A stretch of 64,000 bases of DNA from Lentibacillus sp. JNUCC-1 (lineage in GTDB: Bacteria; Bacillota; Bacilli; Bacillales; Amphibacillaceae): positions 744,001-808,000 of the forward strand of contig NZ_WHOH01000003.1 of assembly GCF_009741735.1 (NCBI RefSeq). Reading direction: 5' to 3'. Positions 8,930 through 17,337 of this stretch are shown here, piece after piece. Position 1 is the first letter of the stretch, and every line of letters begins with the position of its first letter. The notes under the pieces are model-generated. The model made no database searches, was not told where the DNA came from, and saw only the letters and a program-made list of their open reading frames with translations. Made by a program: the position numbers and the translations under genes.

Positions 8930-10145
8930 GTGAAGAATCCAAGCATTGTCATTTTAGGTGCGGGTTATGGGGAATCATGACCGCAGTCAAACTGCAGAAA
9001 GCTCTTGGAATTAATGAAGCACAGATTACATTGGTCAACAAACACGATTATCACTATCAGACGACTTGGCTCCATGAGAATGCGGCTGGCACCAGGCATC
9101 ATGACCAGACTCGGATCCCTATCCAGGAAGTTGTTAATCTAAGTAAAATAAAATTTGTTCAGGACACAGTGATTTCGATTAAGCCAGATTCAAATAAGGT
9201 AAAACTTGCTTCAGATGAACTCGATTACGATATCCTCGTGATCGGCCTTGGTTTTGAATCAGCTACATTCGGAATACCTGGTCTCGAAGAAAATGCCTTC
9301 ATGATCAACAATATAAATACTGCCCGTTTATTGCGCGAACACATTGATTACAACTTTGCCATGTATCATAATGAAGCGGAGAAAAATGATGGTCGTTTGA
9401 ATATTGTGATAGGTGGCGGGGTTTTACTGGAATTGAATTTGCAGGAGAGCTGGCTAACCGAATTCCTAGGTTATGCCGGGAATATGATATTGATCCAGCC
9501 AAGGTAAGAATGATTACTATAGAAGGCGCACCAAATATAATGCCTGGGTTTGATCCTCAGCTTGCAGAATATGCCATGAATTCCCTGGAAGCTCGGGGTG
9601 TTGAATTTATCACAGGCGCCATGCTGAAATCATGCGAAAAAGATAAAGTTGTATATGAAAAAGATGGCATGAGTGAAGAAATTCCAACCTTAACAACCGT
9701 TTGGGCTGCAGGTGTAAGAGCCAATTCTATTGTGGAGAAATCCGGATTTAAAACAAACCGCGGCAAAGTTGAAGTTTGTGGGGATATGCGCACACCAGAG
9801 TATGATAATGTGTTCGTAGTCGGAGATTGTGCTTTAATTATGAACGAAGCATCCGGAAGGCCGTATCCGCCGACAGCTCAGATTGCCATTCAGGAAGCAG
9901 AAACCGCAGCACGGAATATAAAAGCATTGGTGCGCGGTGGGGATATGGAAACTTTTGAACCCAACCTCAAAGGGACTGTTGCATCACTCGGACACGATGA
10001 TGCCATCGGTGTAATCTTTAAAGATACAAAGATATTCGGCTGGAAAGCAACATTTATGAAAAAAGTGATTGATAATCGTTATTTACTCAAACTTGGCGGC
10101 CCGAGTCTTATGTTGAAAAAAGGAAAGTTCAATATTTTTTACTAA
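8930..10145 (+). CDS. yumB: Type II NADH dehydrogenase YumB (two frameshifts)
   Basis: A non-proton-pumping NADH:menaquinone reductase, membrane-associated through its C-terminus. It is read in three frames. GTG 8930 opens [14 protein letters not shown], which breaks at a G4 run (8969-8972). The middle piece ends after 'LNIVIGGG' at a second G4 run (9418-9421), and the rest continues as '[14 protein letters not shown]...' to 10145. One added G at each site restores the FAD motif, the NADH motif and 'FVVGDCALI', giving 406 codons, the length of B. subtilis YumB. Two independent one-base losses in G runs suggest sequence error. It ends in a hairpin terminator. Confidence 0.82.
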
Positions 10146-10153
10146 AGATCTTT

Positions 10154-10187
10154 AAGCAAAGGCACAGAGAGGATGCCTTTGCTTTTT
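10154..10187 (+). terminator. Terminator after yumB
   Basis: AAGCAAAGGCA pairs with TGCCTTTGCTT around a 9-nt loop, followed by TTTT. Confidence 0.78.
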
Positions 10188-10234
10188 CGGGCTAATAAGA
10201 TACACTATAGGGTGGATAAACAGGAGGGAACGAC

Positions 10235-10546
10235 ATGATTCAGGCATTTGTTGAAGTGATCTTATTTTTTGTGATGTTTTTTGGACTGGCATTTATTTTA
10301 AATATGCTGTTGCGGCGTACTTGGCTGATGTCAGGACTTTATATTATTATCATTATCATTATGATCGACGGGGTATCGACTATTGAATATTTCACCAATC
10401 CAAAATCAACTTTCAGTATCGCATGGGATAAACTGACAGGCATTGGCGCATTTGATTATATTGTGTTTTTGGCAGGTTTTATAGGGACGATCGTCTCGGG
10501 TATTGTCATTAAAAAACTAAGAAAAAGTGGCTATCAGATGTTTTAA
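10235..10546 (+). CDS. yuiB: YuiB-like membrane protein
   Basis: A 103-residue protein with three predicted membrane segments (about residues 5-25, 32-48 and 72-92) and a basic C-terminus. It matches YuiB of B. subtilis in sequence flavour and place (yumB-yuiB-yuiC-yuiD). The function is unknown. The ATG at 10235 follows AGGAGGGAACGAC. Confidence 0.75.
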   Translation: MIQAFVEVILFFVMFFGLAFILNMLLRRTWLMSGLYIIIIIIMIDGVSTIEYFTNPKSTFSIAWDKLTGIGAFDYIVFLAGFIGTIVSGIVIKKLRKSGYQMF

Positions 10547-10553
10547 ATGAATA

Positions 10554-10619
10554 AAAGTGCTTCGTTTAGGGGATGATACATCAGAGAGGTGTTTTCATTG
10601 ATAAAAACGAAGCATTTTT
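10554..10619 (+). promoter_or_regulatory. Hairpin enclosing the yuiC ribosome site and start
   Basis: AAAGTGCTTCGTTT (10554-10567) is complementary, with one G-T pair, to the 14 nt at about 10604-10617, which lie inside the first codons of yuiC and run into T residues. The loop of about 36 nt holds AGAGAGGT and the TTG start. It may be the yuiB terminator or a translation or attenuation control for yuiC. Confidence 0.5.
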
Positions 10620-11278
10620 TAAAGCATTGTTTAATGATCGGATTATTCTTTGCAGCGCTCTATTCTACATTTATGTTTGTAACCAATATGTCCCTTTCAG
10701 ATGTTCATACCTTCATGAACACAGAAAAAGGTGAAGAAGAAATTGCTGCAACGCCAACTGCTGCTTCAAAAGATAGAGATATAGCTTTACAGCTTAAAAA
10801 TGTAAAAGCAGATAGCTCGGGCCAAGGAATGGACAAGCCTAAAACCCTTGAGGACACAATCGACTTATCGGGATACCCACGTGACCGAGTCATTGCCACT
10901 GGGTATACGGCAGGTGCTGAATCAACTGGAAAAACGTCAGACCACCCACAATACGGTATTACGTATTCAGGACTCGAAGTCGAACGTAACATTTATTCAA
11001 CAATAGCAGCTGACTTGGACGTATATCCTTTAGGGACCATACTTTTTATCCCAGGTTATGGATATGGTGTGGTGGCAGATAAGGGCTCAGCAATCCAAGG
11101 GAATAAAATAGATCTTTATTACCCTACAGTTAAAGAAGTATTTGCCAATTGGGGCAAGAGAGAACTAGATGTCTATGTGATTGAAATGGGAGATGGCGAT
11201 TTAACGGAAGAAACATTTAATAAACTGAATGAAACAGAAGCGTTGCAAGTATTTCGAGAACAGATTATTAATCCTTAA
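10598..11278 (+). CDS. yuiC: YuiC, secreted 3D-domain protein
   Basis: A 226-residue protein with an N-terminal signal anchor (residues ~10-30) and a C-terminal 3D domain. The three conserved aspartates are visible in '[11 protein letters not shown]', 'VVADKGSAI' and 'NKIDLYY'. YuiC of B. subtilis is a stationary-phase MltA-like lytic transglycosylase related to Sps/Rpf factors, so this is likely an extracellular peptidoglycan-cleaving enzyme. I prefer the TTG at 10598, 8 nt after AGAGAGG; the GTG at 10589 overlaps that site. A hairpin spans the start. Confidence 0.82.
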   Translation: MIKTKHFLKHCLMIGLFFAALYSTFMFVTNMSLSDVHTFMNTEKGEEEIAATPTAASKDRDIALQLKNVKADSSGQGMDKPKTLEDTIDLSGYPRDRVIATGYTAGAESTGKTSDHPQYGITYSGLEVERNIYSTIAADLDVYPLGTILFIPGYGYGVVADKGSAIQGNKIDLYYPTVKEVFANWGKRELDVYVIEMGDGDLTEETFNKLNETEALQVFREQIINP

Positions 11279-11340
11279 AAAAATGATTGAACAAAATGTG
11301 GCTTAAAAGACTTCGTGTTTGCGAGGCCGTTGAAGATCAG

Positions 11341-11389
11341 AAAAAACCCGAAACTGTCCATAATAAAGTGGAGGTGTTCGGGTTTTTTA
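11341..11389. terminator. Bidirectional terminator between yuiC and yuiD
   Basis: The arms AAAAAACCCGAA and TTCGGGTTTTTT are separated by about 25 nt. They provide a T run for both convergent genes. Confidence 0.75.
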
Positions 11390-11401
11390 TGCAATCATTT
11401 T

Positions 11402-11875
11402 TTAGTATAAGTTATACAATAAAAAAGCGAGTATAATTCCGGAGATACTTCCAAAAAAAACTTCTATAGGCTGGTGACCGAGCAGCTCTTTTAATTCTTT
11501 GCGTTTTTCATAAGCTTCTTTTCGCTGCCAGTCTTTTGCTTCGCCGACAAAATATTGGAAATCCCTGATCAGCTGGTTAAGCAAAATGGCGTGCTCGCCT
11601 GCTTGCCTACGAACTCCCGAGGCATCAAACATAATAATAATGCTAAAGACACATGACACGGCAAACAACGTAGAGGAGACACCGTCGATGATCCCGATTC
11701 CTGTTGTAAGAGCTGAAACAGCTGCCGAATGGCTGCTGGGCATCCCGCCTGTGCTGAAAGCAAGCCCCGGCTTGAATTCATGGGTAACAATTAAGCGAAT
11801 TGGTATTTTGACAACTTGGGCAAAAACGATTGCAGACAAAGCTGCAATTAAGGGGAAATTGAGTATTAAATCCAT
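11402..11875 (-). CDS. yuiD: YuiD, divergent PAP2-family membrane protein
   Basis: A 157-residue membrane protein of the DUF212/divergent PAP2 group. Four hydrophobic stretches are visible, plus the signature 'STGGMPSSHSAAVSALT' (residues ~40-56), which contains the PSSH phosphatase-like motif, and 'FDASGVRRQAGEHA'. PAP2 relatives dephosphorylate lipid phosphates; activity for YuiD is not shown. Convergent with yuiC, as in B. subtilis. Confidence 0.85.
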   Translation of the reverse strand: MDLILNFPLIAALSAIVFAQVVKIPIRLIVTHEFKPGLAFSTGGMPSSHSAAVSALTTGIGIIDGVSSTLFAVSCVFSIIIMFDASGVRRQAGEHAILLNQLIRDFQYFVGEAKDWQRKEAYEKRKELKELLGHQPIEVFFGSISGIILAFLLYNLY

Positions 11876-11985
11876 CTGTGTTGCAACATCCTTTCTGTGT
11901 TGCTTTTTTGTCTGACAATTGATATGTCTAGTTTAGCATATCTGAGACTTAAAGCATAACAGGTTCAGAAGGAAATGTTGATGAT

Positions 11986-12588
11986 TTAGGCAAGTTGTTT
12001 TGTGCGTGTTTGTGTCCAATGAGTGGGCAGCCGTTTGCTGATTTGCACCATGAAAACTGCAGCAAGAACAGCCATGCCTGCGTCTTTAATAAGAAATGGA
12101 ATCATACCACTCCAAGCCACTGTATAGGAAATTTCCAGATCAAGCCAGCTGTTCATGGCGAGATACATATAATTGACTCCAACCATATAGTTGATCGTTA
12201 ACCCTGCAATTGCCCCGGTCATATAAATTCCAAGTGATGGTTTCTTTTTCTGCTCAGCAATCCACCCTGCAATAACAGCGACTAAAATAAATGATAAGAT
12301 AAATCCCCCAGTAGGCTTAATAAGCTGTACGGGGCCTGCTTGTAAGTTGGCAAATACAGGGACGCCCGCTATGCCGATCAGAACATAGGTAAGAAGAGCC
12401 ATTAAAGCCCGTTTCGCTCCCAACATCAGACCAGTAAGAATCGCAAAGAAGGTTTGCAGAGACAGTGGAACGCTCGCACCACCAATGGGTATTGCAAGGA
12501 ACGGAAACCATACTGTAATGTTAGCTCCGATTGCCATTAAACATACAAAAACAGCTCCAAACGTTAAATCAACAGTTCTTAGTTTCAA
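11986..12588 (-). CDS. bioY: BioY, biotin transporter S-component
   Basis: A 200-residue integral membrane protein with six hydrophobic segments and the BioY signatures 'GGASVPLSLQTFFAIL' and 'GPVQLIKPTGGF'. BioY binds biotin with high affinity and works with the shared ECF energy-coupling module (EcfA, EcfA', EcfT), none of which is in this window. I start at the TTG at 12588, 8 nt after AAGGAG; earlier in-frame starts give an extra 50 residues outside the family. A BirA-like operator 46 bp upstream shows biotin control. Confidence 0.9.
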   Translation of the reverse strand: MKLRTVDLTFGAVFVCLMAIGANITVWFPFLAIPIGGASVPLSLQTFFAILTGLMLGAKRALMALLTYVLIGIAGVPVFANLQAGPVQLIKPTGGFILSFILVAVIAGWIAEQKKKPSLGIYMTGAIAGLTINYMVGVNYMYLAMNSWLDLEISYTVAWSGMIPFLIKDAGMAVLAAVFMVQISKRLPTHWTQTRTKQLA

Positions 12589-12633
12589 GACTTCATCTCC
12601 TTTCATTACTATATTAAAAAGGAGAAACGGAAC

Positions 12634-12666
12634 AATGTCAACCTTTATACGTAAAAGGTTAACAAT
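12634..12666 (-). promoter_or_regulatory. BirA operator overlapping the bioY promoter
   Basis: Two inverted half-sites, AATGTCAACCTTT (12634-12646) and AAAGGTTAACAAT (12654-12666), match the Firmicute BirA consensus TGTTAAC...GTTAACA. Read towards bioY, the inner arm contains TTGACA, a -35 box, with TAATAT 19 nt on. Biotinyl-AMP-loaded BirA would therefore block RNA polymerase. The match to the consensus is from memory. Confidence 0.82.
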
Positions 12667-12675
12667 CGGATAGAC

Positions 12676-12713
12676 AAAAAAGATCCCTGCAACAGTTTGG
12701 CGAGGGATCCTTT
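12676..12713 (-). terminator. Terminator after deoD
   Basis: On the minus strand AAAGGATCCCT pairs with AGGGATCTTTT and runs into T residues, just past the deoD stop. Confidence 0.75.
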
Positions 12714-12721
12714 GAAGAAGC

Positions 12722-13429
12722 TTATTGAATGATGGCATCCAAAGCAATTTCCATCATATCATTAAAGGTTGTTTGTCGTTCTTCTGCTGTCGTTTCTCCA
12801 CCTGTCAGGATATGATCGGAAACGGTTAGAATGGATAATGCCTGACGACCATATTTAGCTGCAAGGGTGTATAGCGCTGTCGTTTCCATTTCAATTGCAA
12901 GCACCTTATAAGCGGCTAACAATTCATTCACTTCTTTGGCGTTGTCTCTGTAGAAAGTATCACTTGTGAAGACGTTTCCGACTTGAGTGCTTAACTTCTT
13001 CTCTTGGGTGAGATCATATGCTTTTTTGAGCAAATCAAAGTCTGCCAGTGGCGCGTAATCAATACCGCCAAAAATCATCTTGTTGACCTGTGAATCGGTT
13101 GTAGCACCTTGGGCCAGAATAACATCACGCACTTTGATGTCTTTTTGAATGGCGCCACAGCTGCCGACACGAATTAATTTTTTGACGTCATAACTCTGGA
13201 TCAGCTCGTTGACATAGATTGAAATAGAGGGTACTCCCATACCAGTTCCCTGAACAGAAACGCGTTCCCCTTTGTACGTTCCAGTGAATCCATACATTCC
13301 GCGAACTTCATTATATTGAACAACATCGTCGAAATATTGTTCCGCTATGAATTTGGCACGGAGCGGATCTCCTGGTAAAAGTATTTTATCTGCAATTTCG
13401 CCTTTTTTTGCTCCAATATGTACACTCAT
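12722..13429 (-). CDS. deoD: Purine nucleoside phosphorylase DeoD
   Basis: A 235-residue hexameric-type purine nucleoside phosphorylase that splits purine (deoxy)nucleosides with phosphate. '[16 protein letters not shown]' (residues ~16-31) is the family start motif, 'GSCGA' is phosphate-binding, '[10 protein letters not shown]' (near 178) holds the ribose-binding Met/Glu, and 'VSDHILTGG' carries the catalytic Asp. The start is the ATG at 13429 after AGGAGGC; the upstream in-frame extension is AT-rich leader. Length is normal. Confidence 0.95.
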   Translation of the reverse strand: MSVHIGAKKGEIADKILLPGDPLRAKFIAEQYFDDVVQYNEVRGMYGFTGTYKGERVSVQGTGMGVPSISIYVNELIQSYDVKKLIRVGSCGAIQKDIKVRDVILAQGATTDSQVNKMIFGGIDYAPLADFDLLKKAYDLTQEKKLSTQVGNVFTSDTFYRDNAKEVNELLAAYKVLAIEMETTALYTLAAKYGRQALSILTVSDHILTGGETTAEERQTTFNDMMEIALDAIIQ

Positions 13430-13666
13430 TAAAATAAGCCTCCTGAAAGCTATATTGTTTTCCAAGTAAAAGATATCATAACCCATGTATAAAAACAAAT
13501 AACTGCACAACCTATGAAGACGCATTATTCGTGTTCTAAATATCATAACTGTTTCATCATAGCGGAATTTGTATTATAATATACGTGTACTACTATTAAG
13601 TGAAACGGTTAACAACTTCTGTATGTACAATAATAAGATTATACTTGAGGAAGGATGGAAGTCGTC

Positions 13667-13930
13667 ATGAAAGAACAAACATTTACAATTACTGCTGAAA
13701 CAGGTGTCCACGCTCGTCCTGCCACATTGTTGGTGAATAAGGCGGGACAGTATCAGTCAGAGGTAGAGGTTTCATATAATGGCAAAACAGTTAATTTGAA
13801 GTCAATTATGGGCGTTATGTCACTGGGGATTCCTAAAGGAGCAGAAATCACTGTGAAGGTTGACGGAAACGATGAAGAAGATGCCATGAATGGCGTTGCT
13901 GAAGTGATTAAAGAACAATTGGGTGAATAA
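13667..13930 (+). CDS. ptsH: HPr, phosphocarrier of the sugar PTS
   Basis: An 87-residue HPr. His15 in 'TGVHARPAT' is the site phosphorylated by Enzyme I, and Ser46 in 'NLKSIMGVMSLGI' is the HPr kinase site used for CcpA-dependent catabolite control. The paralogue Crh lacks His15, so this is HPr-like in function. It stands alone with its own terminator and no ptsI next to it, unlike the usual ptsHI operon. The ATG at 13667 fits the family start; an ATG at 13655 is too close to the ribosome site. Confidence 0.9.
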   Translation: MKEQTFTITAETGVHARPATLLVNKAGQYQSEVEVSYNGKTVNLKSIMGVMSLGIPKGAEITVKVDGNDEEDAMNGVAEVIKEQLGE

Positions 13931-13939
13931 CTTGCAATT

Positions 13940-13974
13940 AAGCCGGAGAAAATATAACTCTGGCTTTTATTTTT
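13940..13974 (+). terminator. Terminator after ptsH
   Basis: AAGCCGGAG and CTCTGGCTT form a 9-bp stem with one G-T pair, followed by TTTATTTTTAT. Confidence 0.75.
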
Positions 13975-14012
13975 ATCGGAAAAAGACTTTTGTGAGATGA
14001 TGAGGTGAGAGT

Positions 14013-14501
14013 ATGAAGATATCTGTTTCCAAACTGCCCGGAATTGGACAAAAAATTACGTTTAAAGCCTCTGAAGGCAGTATGCTGGTGATTGTTGTTC
14101 ATCATACAGGAAAAAGAGAGTTATATTTTTTTGAAGACAGTGATCAGGATGAAGCTGATTTTGTAATGGATTTATCTCCTGATGAAACAAGGGAATTAGC
14201 TGCTCAACTGCTAGGGGCAACATACCAGCCCGCAGACATTGAAAAGATTCGAATGTTCAAGAAACAGATCATCGTTGATTACATTAAAATTACTGAGCAG
14301 TCACCGCTTATATACAAAACGATAGAGGAATCAGATATCCGCAACCATACAGGTGCTACAATTATCGGCATCGTGCATGGAGACGATGTCATTGCTATAC
14401 CGGAAATCGATACGACATTAAAGCCGGGCGATGTCGTCATGGCAGTCGGCAAGGACGAGCAGATATCGGCATTGTCAAAGCTATGTAAAGGCGAAGGGTG
14501 A
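14013..14501 (+). CDS. khtT: KhtT, RCK_C regulatory subunit of K+/H+ antiporter
   Basis: A 162-residue cytosolic protein matching KhtT (YhaT). The C-terminal half (residues ~75-158) is an RCK_C/TrkA_C domain with 'ESDIRNHTGATIIGIVHGDD' features split over two strands and 'LKPGDVVMAVG'. KhtT gates KhtU in response to pH and nucleotides. It is followed 6 bp on by khtU. The B. subtilis partner khtS is not visible upstream. Confidence 0.85.
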   Translation: MKISVSKLPGIGQKITFKASEGSMLVIVVHHTGKRELYFFEDSDQDEADFVMDLSPDETRELAAQLLGATYQPADIEKIRMFKKQIIVDYIKITEQSPLIYKTIEESDIRNHTGATIIGIVHGDDVIAIPEIDTTLKPGDVVMAVGKDEQISALSKLCKGEG

Positions 14502-14507
14502 TGCGTT

Positions 14508-15686
14508 TTGCTGGATAATTTGCCGATTTTGCTTGATGCCGGACTGATTTTAATTGGAATATTCCTCCTCGGCTTCTTTGCTTTAAAAGTCAAGATACCC
14601 AGTGTTGTGTTTTATATTCTATTCGGTATTTCATTAACTGGCCTTCTGGATCATAACCAGTTGCTTCACTTTTCAAGCGAAGTCGCTATTGTCTTGCTAT
14701 TCTTTTTGCTGGGATTGGAATTCAGTACGAAACGTCTTGGAGACATTGCCAAGAAAATTTGGCATGCTGGTTTGCTTGACGTCGTGCTGAGTTTTGGCAT
14801 AACGATGTTGATCGCAATTTTATTCGGCATGGATCTGATGACAGCCTTCTTGATCGGTGGTATTACGTACGCAACCAGCTCATCCATCACGGCAAAGCTT
14901 CTGGATGATAAAGGGCGCATGGCTAATACAGAAACAGAGTTCATGCTTGGTTTGCTTATCTTTGAAGACTTAGTTGCCCCAGTTGCAGTGGCAGTCATGA
15001 TTGCTCTTTCAACCGGTGAGGCGTTTACAACTGGTGCGTTGCTGATTTTAGTTGGAAAAATAGTCGGTCTGGCCCTTGTCGCTATAGTGCTTGGCAAGAC
15101 CTTATTTCTGCATTTTGAGGAATTTCTTGAGAAATTGGAAGAAGAGGATATCAAAATTGCTTTGCTTGTGGGAATTGCCATTTCTTACGGCGGGCTAGCA
15201 ACATACTTAGGGCTCTCTGATGTTCTTGGCGCATTTCTTGCGGGCGTGATGCTTGCTGAGATTGGGAAAGTGGAACTGATCAAAGGTATTGTCACACCAG
15301 TAAGAGATTTGCTTTTGCCTACTTTTTTCGTTTACTTCGGGACAACCATTAGCCTTGGCGCTGGTGTTCCGATGCCTGTGTTGCTTGTGGTGTTGCTCAT
15401 ATGGTCAATTGTGGCAAAAGTGCTCGTTGGCATGATTGGCGGGAAGTGGTATGGGTTATCACCGCGCGTATCATTTAGAGCTGGGCTGTCCTTCTGTGCG
15501 CGTGGAGAGTTCTCGGTCGTCATCGCAAGTATAGCCGTTGGTGCGATAAAAGTATTCTCAGGTGTTTATATTGTCCTGGCCGCTTTTCTCGGCATGATTT
15601 TGTTTAACATGGCGCCGGCGATCACTACTAAAGTTTACGGTAAGCCTGTTAAGAAAAAGCAAGGCATCAAGGTTCCAGGTTCATAA
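14508..15686 (+). CDS. khtU: KhtU, CPA2-type K+/H+ antiporter
   Basis: A 392-residue integral membrane protein with about 12 hydrophobic segments. CPA2 marks include 'LLFFLLGLEFSTKRLG' near residue 65, the polar 'GGITYATSSSITAKLL' around 122-137 and 'GLSFCARGEFSVVIAS' near 325. It exports K+ in exchange for protons, under KhtT control. I start at the TTG at 14508, with GAAGGGTG upstream. In a halophile-like cell it probably helps K+ homeostasis. It ends at a bidirectional terminator. Confidence 0.87.
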   Translation: MLDNLPILLDAGLILIGIFLLGFFALKVKIPSVVFYILFGISLTGLLDHNQLLHFSSEVAIVLLFFLLGLEFSTKRLGDIAKKIWHAGLLDVVLSFGITMLIAILFGMDLMTAFLIGGITYATSSSITAKLLDDKGRMANTETEFMLGLLIFEDLVAPVAVAVMIALSTGEAFTTGALLILVGKIVGLALVAIVLGKTLFLHFEEFLEKLEEEDIKIALLVGIAISYGGLATYLGLSDVLGAFLAGVMLAEIGKVELIKGIVTPVRDLLLPTFFVYFGTTISLGAGVPMPVLLVVLLIWSIVAKVLVGMIGGKWYGLSPRVSFRAGLSFCARGEFSVVIASIAVGAIKVFSGVYIVLAAFLGMILFNMAPAITTKVYGKPVKKKQGIKVPGS

Positions 15687-15698
15687 ACACAGCTTGAA

Positions 15699-15736
15699 AA
15701 GGCTGAGCCCCTTATGATGACAGGGAGCTCAGCCTT
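15699..15736. terminator. Bidirectional terminator
   Basis: AAGGCTGAGC pairs with GCTCAGCCTT across an 18-nt loop between the convergent khtU and kapB. Confidence 0.75.
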
Positions 15737-15749
15737 GGTCTGATATTAC

Positions 15750-16148
15750 TTATGTGTAGTACAACTGATGGTACACGGTCTGTTCAAGATTTTCTAATGT
15801 CTGTAGCGCTTTATGGTTAAATGGTGTGTCTTTTTTGGATAGTTTGTTTTTCAGATCTTCAACTGCTTGTTTTAAAGAAGGACCATAGTCGGGAATAGCG
15901 CCTTCATAAGGATGAACCGCTGCTTTTTTAACATTCATTTTTTCATGTGGCGCCAGAGCCTTTCGTTCATGAAAAAAGACGCCCTCTGTCTGTCCATAAT
16001 TGTGAATATCGCCTTGCAGCGGATGTTTTTCGACAGCGAGGACTTCCACTAAATACTGTTCTCCGCGGTCTTGTATGATTTTCCCTATGTATGTGCCGGA
16101 TTTCTGATGGGCGCGTACGGTCTCTCCTGTATTAAATACTTGTGCCAT
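15750..16148 (-). CDS. kapB: KapB, kinase-associated protein B
   Basis: A 132-residue protein matching KapB of B. subtilis. KapB is called a kinase-associated lipoprotein and is needed for KinB signalling into the sporulation phosphorelay. The front half is a small beta-barrel-like region ('GETVRAHQKSGTYIGKI...YLVEVLAV'); the back half is helical. I see no signal peptide or lipobox, so the lipoprotein label does not fit this sequence. The ATG at 16148 follows GAGGAGGAATG. Confidence 0.8.
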   Translation of the reverse strand: MAQVFNTGETVRAHQKSGTYIGKIIQDRGEQYLVEVLAVEKHPLQGDIHNYGQTEGVFFHERKALAPHEKMNVKKAAVHPYEGAIPDYGPSLKQAVEDLKNKLSKKDTPFNHKALQTLENLEQTVYHQLYYT

Positions 16149-16244
16149 TTTTCATTCCTCCTCTTGTCCATTGTGCCAGAATCCAGCCTGTTTGGCTAAT
16201 GAACGATAATTTGCTATAATGATTTTGGAAGGACGTGAGTCACC

Positions 16245-16454
16245 ATGATGGAGTTTTTGTATTTTCCTGAAGATAAAATGGAATATATACCGGCATTTAT
16301 TTCATTAACGATATTTATGATTGGCGCAGTTGCGGCAATGTACTTTTTTTATAAAAAGTCCAAAAAAGATGAACAGGCGTTTAATGAAAAATTTGAGGAA
16401 CAGCTGAAACAAGAAGAAAAACATTCAACATATAACGACCACAGTATACAATAG
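16245..16454 (+). CDS. Small single-span membrane protein, unknown
   Basis: 69 residues: one membrane helix (residues ~15-37) followed by a highly charged Lys/Glu-rich cytoplasmic tail. There is a GGAAGGACG site before the ATG and a strong terminator after the stop, so it is probably real. I do not recognise the family. Confidence 0.55.
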   Translation: MMEFLYFPEDKMEYIPAFISLTIFMIGAVAAMYFFYKKSKKDEQAFNEKFEEQLKQEEKHSTYNDHSIQ

Positions 16455-16474
16455 CCAGAATATCTCACTTGAGC

Positions 16475-16504
16475 GAAGCTTCTAACCGACAGAAGCTTCT
16501 TTTT
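16475..16504 (+). terminator. Terminator
   Basis: GAAGCTTCT and AGAAGCTTC form a 9-bp stem with a 7-nt loop, followed by TTTTTG. Confidence 0.82.
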
Positions 16505-16561
16505 GTTTGCTGCTTTTGTATAGATAATTACTGCGTATGCATATTAAGGCACAATATAAGT

Positions 16562-17252
16562 AAACTGCGAACTAACTTATGACTGCCTTATGCAGCCGCT
16601 CGGGGGAAACACTGCGCTTTCCGCGGGCGCTGCTGAGCCTCCTCGGTCTGCCGACCTCCGGGGTCTCATCGAGGCTTTGCATCCCGCGGGAGTCTCCGTG
16701 TTTCCCCCGAGCTAGGTGTGGAATGCTCACCTTCTTTCTCTTGCTTAAGCAGAACGGTTGAGGGTGTGAATGCGCATATAGGAGTTGGGATCACTTATAA
16801 CCGGAAATAAATGCTCATAAGCAAACCGTGATTACGCATAAATCGGAATTAATAGCATAAGTGGACCTAGTACTAACTGCTAAAGAAGTGTTTACGTTCT
16901 TACTTGAATTTTGAGCAGAACCGTCCAAACACCACTTTAACATAAAGTGATTGGAGCGGAGGGAAGACTCCTGCGGGAACAGCACGAGTCTGAAGACCCC
17001 ACAGTGAGCACATTAAGGATGGTCGACTAAGACCGTCCTTTGCGGACAACGTCGACATACCCCTTGCCGGGGCAAGGAGGATGAAGCCGTGCCCGCGGCT
17101 AGAAGACACTGTGAAAGTGTCCTTCTTGAACAGATGTCGCACTTGAGCTGTGATAAAGTTAAAGCGACTTCCCGCAGCGCAAATCACGATACTTTCATTG
17201 TGGTGGTTAGTTGCCAGAAGCAGCCATCCAAGTTTTCATTAGTTCGCATTTT
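16562..17252. repeat. MITE-like repeat B, copy 1
   Basis: A 691-bp non-coding element bounded by AAACTGCGAACTAA and TTAGTTCGCATTTT, which are inverted. Inside are two GC-rich hairpin modules. The left one (about 16590-16715) has CTCGGGGGAAACAC against GTGTTTCCCCCGAG. The right one (about 16955-17130) has GACTCCTGCGGGAACAGCAC against GTGCCCGCGG-type sequence and a long stem before 'TCGCACTTGAGCTGTGATAA'. The same termini and modules occur at 30219 and 32160. Open frames inside it are not genes. Confidence 0.75.
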
Positions 17253-17337
17253 GTGTCGACTATTTATGATAAAGGGGATTTGTTTACATATTTAATCAGG
17301 ATTCGGCAAAAAGTATCAGTGAAAGGAAGTATGGCGT

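Noticed and set aside
16579..17295. Several short open frames in repeat B copy 1, one also found at 32049-32339
   Set aside because: They are shared only because the non-coding repeat is shared; palindromic GC-rich DNA gives chance frames.
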